This document shows positions 31,919 to 41,279 of a DNA stretch of 64,000 nt, piece after piece. The notes under the pieces were generated by a model that did no database searches, was not told the origin of the DNA, and was given only the letters and a program-made list of their open reading frames with translations. The stretch is from Lacipirellula limnantheis (GTDB lineage: Bacteria; Planctomycetota; Planctomycetia; Pirellulales; Lacipirellulaceae), in assembly GCF_007746075.1 (NCBI RefSeq), contig NZ_CP036339.1:1994885-2058884 (forward strand), written 5' to 3'. Every line of letters begins with the position of its first letter. Position 1 is the stretch's first letter. Both the position numbers and the translations under genes were made by a program.

Positions 31919-32161
31919 CTATTGGGCGATGAAAAACCGGGAGTCGCTGCCGCCAGGCCCGATTTCAAACCGCACGCGCTTCGCGCACCGGGGGCAGTGG
32001 CCGATATACTCCGTGCCGGCCCGGTTGGCGTAAATGCGAGAGTAAACGTCGCAGCACGCGAACTGCACGCCAAGGTAGCGTGAGGATTCGCGCCGCCCGT
32101 CCGTCGCTGAACCCGTCGGAGCGGGGGCGGGGCTGCACAAATCAAGAAGTTGGCCGTTCAT
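31919..32161 (-). CDS. small conserved planctomycete protein with a cysteine pair
   Basis: 80 residues. The conserved part runs RYLGVQFACCDVYSRIYANR, GHCPRCAKRVRFEIGPGG, DSRFF. CxxC in HCPRC plus the earlier CC suggests a small zinc ribbon. I recall it as a short hypothetical protein common in planctomycetes. The start is set at MNGQLLDLC (32161) because sequence upstream is not conserved-looking. Divergent from leuA-side regulatory DNA. Confidence 0.75.
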   Translation of the reverse strand: MNGQLLDLCSPAPAPTGSATDGRRESSRYLGVQFACCDVYSRIYANRAGTEYIGHCPRCAKRVRFEIGPGGSDSRFFIAQ

Positions 32162-32504
32162 TGCGGCGCCTCTTACTTTTTGAACGGAATAACTCGACGA
32201 CGAATGCCGCAAACGGATCGGGCGAGGCGCTGGCATGCCGCCAGCGGTCCTTCTGTCGCGCCGATCGCCCGAATGCGACCTCAAAGCGTACGTCGTCTGG
32301 GGCTGCGCCGCAGCGTCAATTTTTCTGCTATCGCCGCTATCGGCGGCATCGTCGCTACGATCTGCCCGCTATTGACCCGCAAACTGCCTTGCGGCGCCAG
32401 CGTCGTTTCCGTACCCTCCGCCCGCCGCGTCGGCAGGCCCGAGCCGCGGTGCGCGCTTGAATGAGACCCATAACGCCATTTTTTTTTGCCAGCTTGCCGT
32501 CGTC
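32162..32504. other. intergenic region of 343 bp
   Basis: Divergent intergenic region between the zinc-ribbon-like gene and the 161-residue gene. Presumably holds promoters for both, but no convincing pair was picked. Confidence 0.4.
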
Positions 32505-32990
32505 ATGTTCGTCGATTTCGAAGTCACGCACTGCTCTCGCCAATGCGCCGCCAGCGGGCGAACATTGGCGCCAGGCGAGACGTACTTCTCGACGTTGCAG
32601 CTTGAAGCAGGCAAGCCCGTCCGACGCGATTGCTGCGCGGAAGAGTGGCGCGGAGCGCCAAACGACGCCATCGCCTGGTGGAAGTCCGTCGTGCCGCGCG
32701 GCGACGCTTCGAAGCCAAAACTCGCTCCCCAAGACGTCCTCCTGAACCTGTTCGTCGAACTGGCCGAGCAGCCCGATGAAGCGGATTTTCGCTACGTCTT
32801 GGGACTACTGCTGATCCGGCGGCGGATTTTGAAATTGGATGAGACGCGACGGGACGCGGCGGGCGAGATGATGGTTCTGGAGTGTCCGCGGCGCAACGAA
32901 ACGTACGAACTCAGAGCGACGACGCCTGACCCCATGCAAACCGAGCAGTTGCAGCAGCGCATGATTGAGTTGCTCTACGGCGGCGATTAA
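32505..32990 (+). CDS. conserved hypothetical protein, planctomycete type
   Basis: 161 residues. Starts with a small treble-clef-like region (THCSRQCAASGRTLAPGETY then RRDCCAEEW), followed by a helical segment with YVLGLLLIRRRILKLDETRR and LECPRRNETYELR. The combination of cysteine pairs, PGE-Y and RYVLALLL-RRR is familiar from planctomycete genomes. It sits 14 bp upstream of the lipoprotein gene at 33005, probably an operon. Function unknown. Confidence 0.75.
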   Translation: MFVDFEVTHCSRQCAASGRTLAPGETYFSTLQLEAGKPVRRDCCAEEWRGAPNDAIAWWKSVVPRGDASKPKLAPQDVLLNLFVELAEQPDEADFRYVLGLLLIRRRILKLDETRRDAAGEMMVLECPRRNETYELRATTPDPMQTEQLQQRMIELLYGGD

Positions 32991-33004
32991 AGGAGACCCT
33001 CGAC

Positions 33005-34210
33005 ATGCGGCAAGGCGTCGTCGACTTCAGGCCCGCGCCAAATTGGACCAGTGCGGGGGGGATCTGTCTGCTATTCGCCCTCGTGTTCTGCACGTCCGGC
33101 GCCTCCTGCACCCGCACCATGCGCAGCCCCTTCGCGGCTTGGCAGCCGCCCGCGCCGCAAGTGCTGATGACCGGCTCGTCGCTCGATCAGGTCATCGCCG
33201 CCGTCAACGCTAACGCCGCGCGTATTCAGAGCATTCAAACCAACAACGCCTCGATTACGGTTCCTGGCATGCCCGGCATTCCCCTGCTGGGGGGCAAAAT
33301 TGCCGCACAGCGTCCCGGTCGATTCCATCTCGTGGCGGGAACGGCGCTGACGGGCGACGAGGTCGACATGGGGTCGAACGACCAGCAATTCTGGTTCTGG
33401 GTCAAGCGGAACGAGCCCCCGGCCCTCTTTTACTCGCGTCACGATCAATTCGCTGGCAGCGCTGCGCAGCGGATGATGCCGATCGAGCCGCAATGGTTGC
33501 TCGACGCGATTGGCTTCGCCGAATTCCGCCCCGGCGACGCCCACACCGGTCCGAGGGCCCTTGGCAGCGGCCGAGTGGAGATTCAATCGATGATGCAGAC
33601 GCGCACCGGACGGCTAACCAAGCGGACTGTCGTCGACGCCACCCGCGCCCTCGTGCTGGAGCAGCATGTTTATGACCAGCAAGGCACGCTCGTCGCCAGT
33701 GCAGTCGCGAAGACCCACAAGTACTACGACAAACTGAATATTAACCTGCCCGACGACGTCGAGATCCGCATTCCTGCCAGCGAGCTGTCGCTCTCGATCG
33801 CGATGGGAACGGTCGAGATCAACACGCTCGGCGAGAACCCGCAGCTCTGGACGATGCCATCGAAGCCGGGCGTCCCGCTGGTCGATCTAGGCGCCTCACA
33901 AGCCAACGCCGCGACGCCGCGCATGGGCGATCAAATCACCGACGCGAATTGGTACGGCCCGGGCCCGGCGGTTGGGCAAATCCAAACGGGCGCAAGTCCC
34001 GTGAGCGTGCCGATCTCGCCGCCGGTCACTGCCTACCCGACCCCTTCGCAGACGGCGGCGGCACCTCAACGGATAACGCCGGCGCCGCAGTTCATTCATC
34101 CCTCGGGCGTGGAGTTGCCTGCGGCCTCAGTCGCACGGCAGAATCCTTATCCCGGCGTACAGCAACTCCCCGCCGGCGGCGTGACCGGCTCGGCATCGTT
34201 GACGCGGTAG
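33005..34210 (+). CDS. LolA-like planctomycete lipoprotein/secreted protein
   Basis: 401 residues. The N-terminal export signal contains cysteine near FALVFC and TSGASC, either of which could be a lipobox. The body shows SLDQVIAAVNANAARIQSIQ, GGKIAAQRPGRFHLVAGTAL, EVDMGSNDQQFWFWVKRNEP and EPQWLLDAIGFAEF, matching a planctomycete family with an outer-membrane-lipoprotein-sorting (LolA-like) fold. The last ~110 residues are low-complexity proline/alanine-rich. Likely periplasmic; cargo unknown. Confidence 0.75.
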   Translation: MRQGVVDFRPAPNWTSAGGICLLFALVFCTSGASCTRTMRSPFAAWQPPAPQVLMTGSSLDQVIAAVNANAARIQSIQTNNASITVPGMPGIPLLGGKIAAQRPGRFHLVAGTALTGDEVDMGSNDQQFWFWVKRNEPPALFYSRHDQFAGSAAQRMMPIEPQWLLDAIGFAEFRPGDAHTGPRALGSGRVEIQSMMQTRTGRLTKRTVVDATRALVLEQHVYDQQGTLVASAVAKTHKYYDKLNINLPDDVEIRIPASELSLSIAMGTVEINTLGENPQLWTMPSKPGVPLVDLGASQANAATPRMGDQITDANWYGPGPAVGQIQTGASPVSVPISPPVTAYPTPSQTAAAPQRITPAPQFIHPSGVELPAASVARQNPYPGVQQLPAGGVTGSASLTR

Positions 34211-34256
34211 GGCGGGCGACTTGGACTTAGGCGAGCCGGCGGCGGCTGCGGGGTAA

Positions 34257-34802
34257 TCACGATGAAGAACGCCCAGCCCAAATTCCGCGCTTGGCCCGCT
34301 TCGCCTCCTGCTGCGCTTTCCGCAAACGTTCCTTCTTGCGCGGGCTGAAGTCGTACCCCAGCGTTGCCCGCGCCAGACCCGCGCGCACTAACTCCTCGTT
34401 GAGCAATCGTTCGCCATTCCAGGCGAACGCCAAGAAACGGCCATGTTGGTCAACCGACTCGCCGTCGATCTCGAAGCGCATCGTGCCGCCGGCGTCTTGC
34501 ACGAACTGTTTCGTGAACTCGCTCGCTTCAGGTCCCCATGGCTCAACGGGGAAATCGGGTTTCACGGTTTCCGGTGAGTTGACTCCCTGCAGCCGCACGC
34601 GGCGTCGGCCGTCGATCAGCAACGTATCGCCGTCAACGACGCGCTCCACTCGGTAGATCCCTGGCGAGAGACCGGCGGATTGCCGACCGCCGGCGCCGGG
34701 GACTTCGAGCCAATCGCCGCTCCACCAACGGAGCAGGGCAAGCAGCGCCACGCCGATGCCCGCCGCCAGTTCTCGCCAGTACGAGCGGCGGTAGCGTCCC
34801 AT
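34257..34802 (-). CDS. thermonuclease (SNase) family protein
   Basis: 181 residues: N-terminal membrane anchor (LAAGIGVALLALLRW), then the SNase OB-fold with YRVERVVDGDTLLIDGRRRV, VRLQGVNSPE and GRFLAFAW, LNEELVRAGLARA. DGDT and the R-L-x-G-V-(N/D)-P-E stretch carry calcium and catalytic residues in the family. Probably a membrane-tethered or exported nuclease. Confidence 0.9.
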   Translation of the reverse strand: MGRYRRSYWRELAAGIGVALLALLRWWSGDWLEVPGAGGRQSAGLSPGIYRVERVVDGDTLLIDGRRRVRLQGVNSPETVKPDFPVEPWGPEASEFTKQFVQDAGGTMRFEIDGESVDQHGRFLAFAWNGERLLNEELVRAGLARATLGYDFSPRKKERLRKAQQEAKRAKRGIWAGRSSS

Positions 34803-34889
34803 GGCGTCACGCAGAGCGAGCTATGACAAAAGTCGCAAGAAGAGAAAGCGCGGATTCGCAAACGTCGTCAGTCGAAAGTGAGTGGGACG

Positions 34890-35195
34890 TCAGTTCTGGC
34901 TGAACCCGAGTTCGTGCAACGCCACGCGACCGAGCGGATTCTTGACGTAGGCGCTGCGGCAGTTGCTACAAAGGTCGTAACGCTTCTGCTGATAGACTTC
35001 ATCACTGATGCGATCGTCGTCGGCGTCATCGAGCCGATCAAGAATGTCTTGAATCTCTTGCAGATGGTCATGCTCGTCGTCAGTCTCCTCCTGCATCGGA
35101 TCGAGGGCCGCATAGACCTCGACGCGTACGACGTAACGCAATTCCTGTTCGGGGTTAATCGGCCGTTTGCAGCAATCACATGTGAAGTGAAGCAT
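34890..35195 (-). CDS. small zinc-ribbon-like conserved protein
   Basis: 101 residues from ATG 35195. LHFTCDCCKRPINPEQELRY and YDLCSNCRSAYVKNPLGR give two CxxC pairs, as in zinc ribbons; the middle is acidic and helical (EETDDEHDHLQEIQDILDRL). Family known to me only as planctomycete hypothetical. The upstream in-frame codons are not counted. Confidence 0.7.
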   Translation of the reverse strand: MLHFTCDCCKRPINPEQELRYVVRVEVYAALDPMQEETDDEHDHLQEIQDILDRLDDADDDRISDEVYQQKRYDLCSNCRSAYVKNPLGRVALHELGFSQN

Positions 35196-35928
35196 GGCGA
35201 GCGTCCTCTGCGATAAGTTCTTATACGACACGCTCCGTTCCGTTGAGCGCCCCTTCAGTTTCATCCTAACGAGGGGACGAAGCGGCTCGCAAGTTAATCC
35301 GTTGATCTTTCTCGACAGTTGCTATTCCAACGCGACTAGCCGAGTTGGCTGGCCCTCGATGCTGGTCCGCTCACTCGATCAACACGTCCTTGCAGAAAAA
35401 GCGTGGCAGCGCGCGACGGATGCGGATCGCCTTCGGGCAAATGCCGTGCCCAATGTATGGTTTTCGCATCACCCAAGCATAATGTCTGCTGACAGCAGTG
35501 TTCTCCGACAGCCGTCCCGTCGACACTGACAGGTTCTCGCCGAGTCGTTCCCCCTGCGTCGCCGCTGACGTAGCGTCGCCGCGAAATCGCTTTTCACATG
35601 CTGGTTTTGCGAAACTTCGGGGACTAGAATACAGGGGACGCCACTCGCTGCCGTCGACTGTTCGTGTCGAGCCACTTTTCGATTCGGGCGCAGTCGCCGC
35701 TTCGACGGCGCGACTTTGGTCTCGGGTCCAGGGCGCTGCCGCGTCCCGCCTGGCAGCGTTTCCTTCACACGCCGTTAGCGCTCGACGCCTAGAATACGGG
35801 CAACGATCGCAGCGAAGAAGCGCACGGTTCGCACACCGCGATCGCGTGAGCCTCTCCGATCGGGGTGCAGGCGGGGTGCGCCTAGCCGTCGGCTCACGGC
35901 GGCATGCTTGTTGGGGAGACTAGCGCGA
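35196..35928. other. 733-bp region without a recognisable gene
   Basis: Two similar promoter-like words, CTAGAATACAGG near 35627 and CTAGAATACGGG near 35790, occur about 165 bp apart; the second probably serves the HNH gene. Open frames here look like shadows. Confidence 0.4.
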
Positions 35929-36567
35929 ATGTCGACCGTCGAATCGAGCGGATTGAACGCCAGCGTCCTCGTTCTCAATCGGCACTACATCGCCGTGCAC
36001 GTGATCAACGTCCGGCGCGCCGTCGGACTGTTGGTCAACGCGCTGGCCGAAGTCATCCACATCGAGGATGGCCAATATTCGAACCACGACTTCGATTCGT
36101 GGCGCGAAATTAGCGAACTGCGGGCGACGTTCAAAGAACGCTCGCCCCACGAGGACTGGATTCGCAGCGTTAACTTTGAAGTCTGCGTGCCGCGGGTGCT
36201 GCGGCTGCTCCACTACGATCGCCTGCCCAAACAGCAGGTGCGGCTAAATCGCCGGAACATCTTCGCGCGCGACGCCAACCTTTGCCAATACTGCGGGAAG
36301 AAGTTCCCCACCAGCGAGTTGAGTCTCGATCATGTGCTGCCGACGTGCCGCGGCGGCGGCGCGAGCTGGGAAAACCTGGTTTGCGCCTGCGTCCGCTGCA
36401 ACGTCCGCAAGGGAGGCCGCACGCCGCAGGAGGCGGGCATGAAGCTGATTCAAAAGCCGGTGCGGCCCAAGCGGAGTCCGATGCTCACGATCAAGTTGGG
36501 CAACCCGAAGTACGCCAGTTGGAAGAACTTCCTCGACAGCGCGTACTGGACGGTGGATTTGAAATAA
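35929..36567 (+). CDS. HNH endonuclease domain protein
   Basis: 212 residues from ATG 35929, GGGGAG upstream. N-terminal half: NASVLVLNRHYIAVHVINVR and a helical region; C-terminal HNH: NLCQYCGKKFPTSELSLDHV, then GASWENLVCACVRCNVRKGG. CxxC pairs, the catalytic DH and the N are in place. Chromosomal, conserved in planctomycetes, not obviously part of a mobile element. Nuclease targets unknown. Confidence 0.88.
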   Translation: MSTVESSGLNASVLVLNRHYIAVHVINVRRAVGLLVNALAEVIHIEDGQYSNHDFDSWREISELRATFKERSPHEDWIRSVNFEVCVPRVLRLLHYDRLPKQQVRLNRRNIFARDANLCQYCGKKFPTSELSLDHVLPTCRGGGASWENLVCACVRCNVRKGGRTPQEAGMKLIQKPVRPKRSPMLTIKLGNPKYASWKNFLDSAYWTVDLK

Positions 36568-36603
36568 CGGCGGCGACATCGAGTTCAGCTCCGCCAATAT
36601 CCA

Positions 36604-36643
36604 CAAAAAAACGGCCTTCGACAGCAACGCTGTCGAAGGCCGT
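36604..36643 (-). terminator. intrinsic terminator of fdxA
   Basis: Fifteen perfect base pairs (ACGGCCTTCGACAGC/GCTGTCGAAGGCCGT) with a 3-nt loop and a T-tract on the minus strand; about 35 bp after the ferredoxin stop. Confidence 0.9.
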
Positions 36644-36677
36644 TCGCATTGATCAAAGCCAGTCCCAATCGAGGCGA

Positions 36678-36956
36678 CTAACCCTCGGCGAGTGGCTCTT
36701 TCTTTTCGGTAATCACCGGGCACTGCGGCGCCATCTCGGCGTTCAGTTCGATGAAGCCCTTCCATTCTTCGGGGACGTTGTCTTCGTGGAAGATCGCCTC
36801 GACAGGGCATTCCGGCACGCACGCTTCGCAATCGATGCATTCGTCCGGATGAATGTAGAGAATCTGCTCACCCTCGTAGAAGCACTCGACCGGGCAAACC
36901 ACCACGCAGTCGGTGTATTTGCAAGCGAAGCAAGGCTCGCACACAACGTGGGTCAT
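36678..36956 (-). CDS. fdxA: seven-iron ferredoxin (FdxA type)
   Basis: 92 residues from ATG 36956, AGGAG upstream. [20 protein letters not shown] and [20 protein letters not shown] give the two cluster motifs, followed by the FdxA-type tail [13 protein letters not shown]. This matches Azotobacter-type ferredoxin I, carrying one 3Fe-4S and one 4Fe-4S cluster. Cytosolic electron carrier. It has its own terminator, so monocistronic. Confidence 0.92.
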   Translation of the reverse strand: MTHVVCEPCFACKYTDCVVVCPVECFYEGEQILYIHPDECIDCEACVPECPVEAIFHEDNVPEEWKGFIELNAEMAPQCPVITEKKEPLAEG

Positions 36957-37378
36957 CGTCGGAATTCTCCTTCTATCGCGGCAAGACGAATGGGTGAACT
37001 GGCTATTCGCGTCAGCAGTTTTGCTAGAACCTCGGCTTCCGCCCGACGTGAGGGCGAAAGTTCTATCGTAGCAGTCCCAGCAAATGGTCGACAAGTATCG
37101 ATGGGCGAACGAGTTTAGGCGGCCCCGCCGTGCTCGTGGCGGCAATCTTAGATTCGGTCGATATCACCGTCAACCCAAGGAAAACCTTACCCAATCGGAC
37201 GCTTCCCCCTTTGTTTCCGGGACTTTTCGAGCCATCGACGTTCGACCGATATCGCCTTGTCTTGCTCGGCGCTTCCCCGCTATCTAGAATCGAGTGGAGC
37301 GGTCGCGACCCGTGGCGCTGATAATTCGCTCACAAGGCCAGGAGCTATGGGGCTCAACCGATAAGGTGGTGAACCAAC

Positions 37379-37942
37379 GTGGCGCTTTCCGACATCGACC
37401 GCAACTTGCTGGAACGCTGCCTCGCACGCAAACCGCGAGCGTGGGAAGATTTCGTCGATCGCTTTACCGGCCTCGTCATCCATGTGGTGAACCACACGGC
37501 TCGCTGCCGCTCGATCATGCTGAGCTCAGCCGATCGCGAGGACCTGACGGCGGACGTCTTGCTCGCCATTGTCCGCGATGACTTTGCCGTGTTGCGGCAC
37601 TTCCGCGGCAAAAGTAGTTTGGCCACCTATCTGACGGTTGTCGCTCGGCGCATCGTTGTGCGGAAATTGGTTGATACGCGCACAACCACGTCGCTCGGCT
37701 CGGCCGCCGATGCCGTGGCAGGGGGCGATGGCTCGGCGAGCGAGCAGCGCATGACCGACCGCGAAGAGGTCGAACAGCTGATGGAACAGCTCGATGAGAG
37801 CGAGGCCGCGGTTGTGCGAATGTATCACCTGGAGGGAAAGACCTACCAGGAGATCAGCCGTAGCACCGGCATGCCCACCAATAGCGTTGGCCCGATGCTC
37901 ACGCGTGCCCGCGCCAAGCTGCGTAACGCCGGCGCCCGATAA
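37379..37942 (+). CDS. ECF-type RNA polymerase sigma factor
   Basis: 187 residues. Region 2: RAWEDFVDRFTGLVIHVVNH then DREDLTADVLLAIVRDDFAV and FRGKSSLATYLTVVARRIVV. Region 4: ESEAAVVRMYHLEGKTYQEI with SRSTGMPTNSVGPMLTRARA. No anti-sigma gene lies beside it. Planctomycetes encode many such factors; the regulon is unknown. Confidence 0.9.
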   Translation: MALSDIDRNLLERCLARKPRAWEDFVDRFTGLVIHVVNHTARCRSIMLSSADREDLTADVLLAIVRDDFAVLRHFRGKSSLATYLTVVARRIVVRKLVDTRTTTSLGSAADAVAGGDGSASEQRMTDREEVEQLMEQLDESEAAVVRMYHLEGKTYQEISRSTGMPTNSVGPMLTRARAKLRNAGAR

Positions 37943-37947
37943 CCACA

Positions 37948-38511
37948 TTAGAAGCCCGGCCCGCGCAAGTCGATGGTTCCGCTCGGCCAGCCGTCGCCGC
38001 CGGGGTATCTCATGACGACTTCATCCCAAAATGGGGATGTCTTCGGTCCCTCGCCCAGCGAGTTGGTGATCGGGTTCAGGACCGTCACGGCGCCAAGCTT
38101 TTCGTAGAATCCGCGAACGAGGTGATTTGTCTGAAACAGGGCGAAAGAAAACTCGCCGGCATCGATCAGTCCGAACGCCGCCCGTACGACCAATTCGCCT
38201 AGCCCCCGCCCTCGCTGCGACGAGTCGGTGCAAACGCGCGCTAGACCGCCGATGAGCATTGTCCCCTCGCTGGTCCGAATCTCGCGCGGGAGCAGCGCCG
38301 CATGGGCGATCACCCGATCATCCTCAACGACGACGAGCGAGCGCGGCGCTGGCCCAGGCCTGCCGCGGTACTCTCGGCCAAGCGTCAATTGTTGCTCAGC
38401 TCGGTCCGCGGCCGTGAGATGAGGCTTCGGCCAGACCTGAGCAATCAGATCGCCGATCTGCCTGGCCTGAGTTGGCGTGAACTCGCGCACGTCCCAGTTT
38501 TCAACGGGCAT
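37948..38511 (-). CDS. GNAT-family N-acetyltransferase
   Basis: 187 residues from ATG 38511 (a TTG four codons upstream is less likely). GGLARVCTDSSQRGRGLGEL is the acetyl-CoA-binding motif, with RSLVVVEDDRVIAHAALLPR before it and NHLVRGFYEKLGAV after. Acceptor substrate not predictable. Convergent with the sigma gene, 5 bp apart. Confidence 0.85.
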   Translation of the reverse strand: MPVENWDVREFTPTQARQIGDLIAQVWPKPHLTAADRAEQQLTLGREYRGRPGPAPRSLVVVEDDRVIAHAALLPREIRTSEGTMLIGGLARVCTDSSQRGRGLGELVVRAAFGLIDAGEFSFALFQTNHLVRGFYEKLGAVTVLNPITNSLGEGPKTSPFWDEVVMRYPGGDGWPSGTIDLRGPGF

Positions 38512-38713
38512 GGCGGCAATCAAAGGACGATCCTCATAGCGACAACGTTGGGGTTACCCTACCAAAGGGTACGCTGCGCCGCCAACCGTGGGTCGCGCCG
38601 AGCGATGAATTCGCCGCTCGACCTCGAGCATCTGGCCGCGGCTTTGGATTTGCCGTCAATGCCCGAAAGCAAGAATCGGCGCCACCCAGACGAGCCGCAA
38701 AAAGCCAACTCGA

Positions 38714-38917
38714 TTAATCTTCGCCGAGGGCCTCCTTGATCAGAGGGGCAAGATCAAATTCGCCGGCATCGATCGAATCGAAGATCGATTCGTTGATCGT
38801 GCGGGCGTCGTACTCGGCTACTTTGGCGAGAATTTTAGTAATCTCGTCCGGAGAATGGCCGCGCTCGGAGAGCCAGGCGACGAGCTCGGCGTGCCGCGGG
38901 TCGACGTTGTCTGGCAT
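38714..38917 (-). CDS. small conserved helical protein
   Basis: 67 residues: AELVAWLSERGHSPDEITKI, LAKVAEYDARTINESIFDSI, then EFDLAPLIKEAL. Acidic, all-helical; familiar from planctomycetes without known role. ATG 38917 is chosen because upstream codons are not natural. Confidence 0.65.
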   Translation of the reverse strand: MPDNVDPRHAELVAWLSERGHSPDEITKILAKVAEYDARTINESIFDSIDAGEFDLAPLIKEALGED

Positions 38918-39112
38918 GTTGGCTTGCCCTGGGCTCGGAAAGATTCGGACCGGCGACTTGTTCGGCCAGTTAGAGCATACCATACGCTCGCTCGGTCGCT
39001 GGCGGCCGTGTACCCTCACTTCTTCCCATGCCTTGGGCTGGGCGATTAAGCTTTACTCCCTTCACGCCGCCGCCTCACCTCATTCCCGTTTCGACCTGCG
39101 AGGGCGAGATCG

Positions 39113-39856
39113 ATGCCCACTTTTGCCGTTGTCCTCCCCGCCGCGGGACGCAGCACCCGTTTCCGTGATCCGAACTACAAGAAGCCCTTCGCGAACCTCG
39201 GCGGGCGCGCCGTCTGGCTTCACTCGGCCGAACGCTTCCTCAATCGCAAGGATGTGAAACAAGTCATCGTCGTCGTGGCGGAAGAGGACCGCGAAGAATT
39301 CGGCCGTAAGTTCGGCGCTAACCTAGCGATCATGGGGGTCGAAGTCTGTCCAGGCGGGGCGGAGCGAACAGATTCGATTCAGAACGCGTTGGCGAAGGTT
39401 CGCGACGAGATCGACTTCGTCGCGATCCACGACGCGGCTCGGCCTTGTACGGCCGACAAGCTGATCGACCAAGTCTTCGCCGCCGCCGAGCAGCATGGCG
39501 CCGCGATCCTGGCGATCCCAGTCGCCGCGACGCTCAAACGGGCCGCGCCGGGCAAGCCGGCGACAATCGCCGAAACGGTGGACCGCGCCGGGCTCTGGGA
39601 GGCCCAAACTCCGCAAGTCTTTCGGCGTGAACTGATCAACAAAGCCTACGCAGCTCGTACGGCAGCCCTGACCGACGATGCCCAGTTGGTCGAGCGAATC
39701 GGAGCGTCGGTCGCACTGGTTGAGGGCTCCGCGCTGAACTTGAAGATCACCACCAAGGACGACCTTCGCCTGGCCGAGCAAGTCCTCAAGGTGCTCCCTA
39801 AGGCGAAGCCCGAGGGATTCTCGCACCCGTTTGCGGGCGACGATCTCTGGCGATAG
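39113..39856 (+). CDS. ispD: 2-C-methyl-D-erythritol 4-phosphate cytidylyltransferase
   Basis: Third step of the MEP isoprenoid pathway (MEP plus CTP to CDP-ME). 247 residues. VVLPAAGRSTRFRDPNYKKP is the nucleotide-binding loop (slightly altered from AAGxGxRM), then CPGGAERTDSIQNAL, AIHDAARPC, LWEAQTPQVF and TDDAQLVE, all characteristic. No ispF or other MEP gene adjoins. Confidence 0.94.
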   Translation: MPTFAVVLPAAGRSTRFRDPNYKKPFANLGGRAVWLHSAERFLNRKDVKQVIVVVAEEDREEFGRKFGANLAIMGVEVCPGGAERTDSIQNALAKVRDEIDFVAIHDAARPCTADKLIDQVFAAAEQHGAAILAIPVAATLKRAAPGKPATIAETVDRAGLWEAQTPQVFRRELINKAYAARTAALTDDAQLVERIGASVALVEGSALNLKITTKDDLRLAEQVLKVLPKAKPEGFSHPFAGDDLWR

Positions 39857-39974
39857 CCGGAGAATCAGCGATTTATGATTTGGGATTGCTGATTTATGAT
39901 GCACTGTCGAAGACTCGCGGCAGCGCGGGGCCGCTTCGCGACGCCAGCAATCCAATATCCTCAACGATAAGCAT

Positions 39975-41267
39975 ATGCCTTTCTTCGCAGACCTGCAGTG
40001 GCGCGGCCTCGTTCACCAGACGACTGACCCGGCGCTGGGCGCTTGGCTGGCCGAGAAGCCGCGCACCTTCTACGTCGGCTTCGACCCGACGGCCGATAGC
40101 CTGCATGTCGGTCATCTGCTCGGCGTCATGATGCTCCGGCGATTCCAGCGAGCGGGGCATCGGCCGATTGCCGTCGTCGGCGGAGCCACGGGAATGATCG
40201 GCGATCCCAGCGGCAAAAGCGCCGAGCGTAATCTGCTCAGCAAGGAGCAGCTGCAGCTGAATATCGACGGCATGAAGCGGCAAATGGAGCAGTTCATCGA
40301 CTTCGATGAAAGCCAGCCTCGCGCGCTGTTGCTCAACAATTTCGATTGGACAGGGCCCTGGAGCTATCTGGAATTCCTTCGCGATATCGGAAAGAATTTT
40401 CCGGTGAACGTCATGCTCGCCAAAGACTCGGTGAAGGGGCGGCTCGGGCGCGGCGACGCCGGCGACCCGCAGGCCGGCATGAGCTATACCGAGTTCAGCT
40501 ACATGTTGTTGCAGGCGTACGACTTCGTTCACCTGCACGATCGGCATGGGTGCGAGTTGCAGGCTGGCGGGAGCGACCAATGGGGGAACATCACCGCGGG
40601 GATCGACCTGGCGCGGCGAATGCGGGGGGCGCACTTGCAGGGCTTCACTTGGCCGCTGCTTACCAAAAGCGACGGCGCGAAGATGGGGAAGACCGAGTCA
40701 GGCGCCGTCTGGTTGGCTGCGGAGCGGACGAGCCCCTACGCGTTCTACCAATACTGGTTCAACGTGGACGACGCGGACGCGGCGAATTGCTTGCGACTCC
40801 TGACCGAACTACCGCAGGCCGAGATCGAAGCCCTCGACGCCGCCCGCGTCGCCGACGCCGCGAAGCGTGAAAGCCAGCGGCGGCTGGCCGAGGAATTGAC
40901 CAAGCTCGTTCACGGCGAGGCCGGTTTGACTGCCGCAAAACAGGCGACGGACATATTCTTTGGCGCCGAAATTAGTTCCCTCTCGGATAAGGAACTCGGG
41001 CAGATTTTCGCCGACGTGCCGAGCAAAGATCTCCCCGCCGCTTCGCTGCAGGGGGCCGGGTTGCCGGTGATCGACGCGCTGGTGGAAGCTGGCCTGGCTG
41101 CGAGCAAAGGCGAAGCCCGCCGGACGGTGACCCAGGGAGGGGCGTACGTCAACAACCGGCGCGTCGACGGCGTCGACGCAGCTCTCACGCCAGCGAGCCT
41201 CGCCAGCGAAACGGTGGTGGTCCTTCGCAGCGGCAAGAAAAAATACGCCCTGCTCCGTTTCGCCTGA
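39975..41267 (+). CDS. tyrS: tyrosyl-tRNA synthetase
   Basis: 430 residues, class Ic synthetase. FYVGFDPTADSLHVGHLLGV has the HIGH-type HVGH; GGATGMIGDPSGKSAER, QAGGSDQWGNITAGI and the KMSKS-equivalent KMGKTESGAVW follow. The C-terminal S4 domain is seen in SKGEARRTVTQGGAYVNNRR. Standard length. Closely followed by the glycerate kinase gene (12 bp), a likely operon. Confidence 0.96.
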   Translation: MPFFADLQWRGLVHQTTDPALGAWLAEKPRTFYVGFDPTADSLHVGHLLGVMMLRRFQRAGHRPIAVVGGATGMIGDPSGKSAERNLLSKEQLQLNIDGMKRQMEQFIDFDESQPRALLLNNFDWTGPWSYLEFLRDIGKNFPVNVMLAKDSVKGRLGRGDAGDPQAGMSYTEFSYMLLQAYDFVHLHDRHGCELQAGGSDQWGNITAGIDLARRMRGAHLQGFTWPLLTKSDGAKMGKTESGAVWLAAERTSPYAFYQYWFNVDDADAANCLRLLTELPQAEIEALDAARVADAAKRESQRRLAEELTKLVHGEAGLTAAKQATDIFFGAEISSLSDKELGQIFADVPSKDLPAASLQGAGLPVIDALVEAGLAASKGEARRTVTQGGAYVNNRRVDGVDAALTPASLASETVVVLRSGKKKYALLRFA

Positions 41268-41279
41268 TAGGCTAGCGGC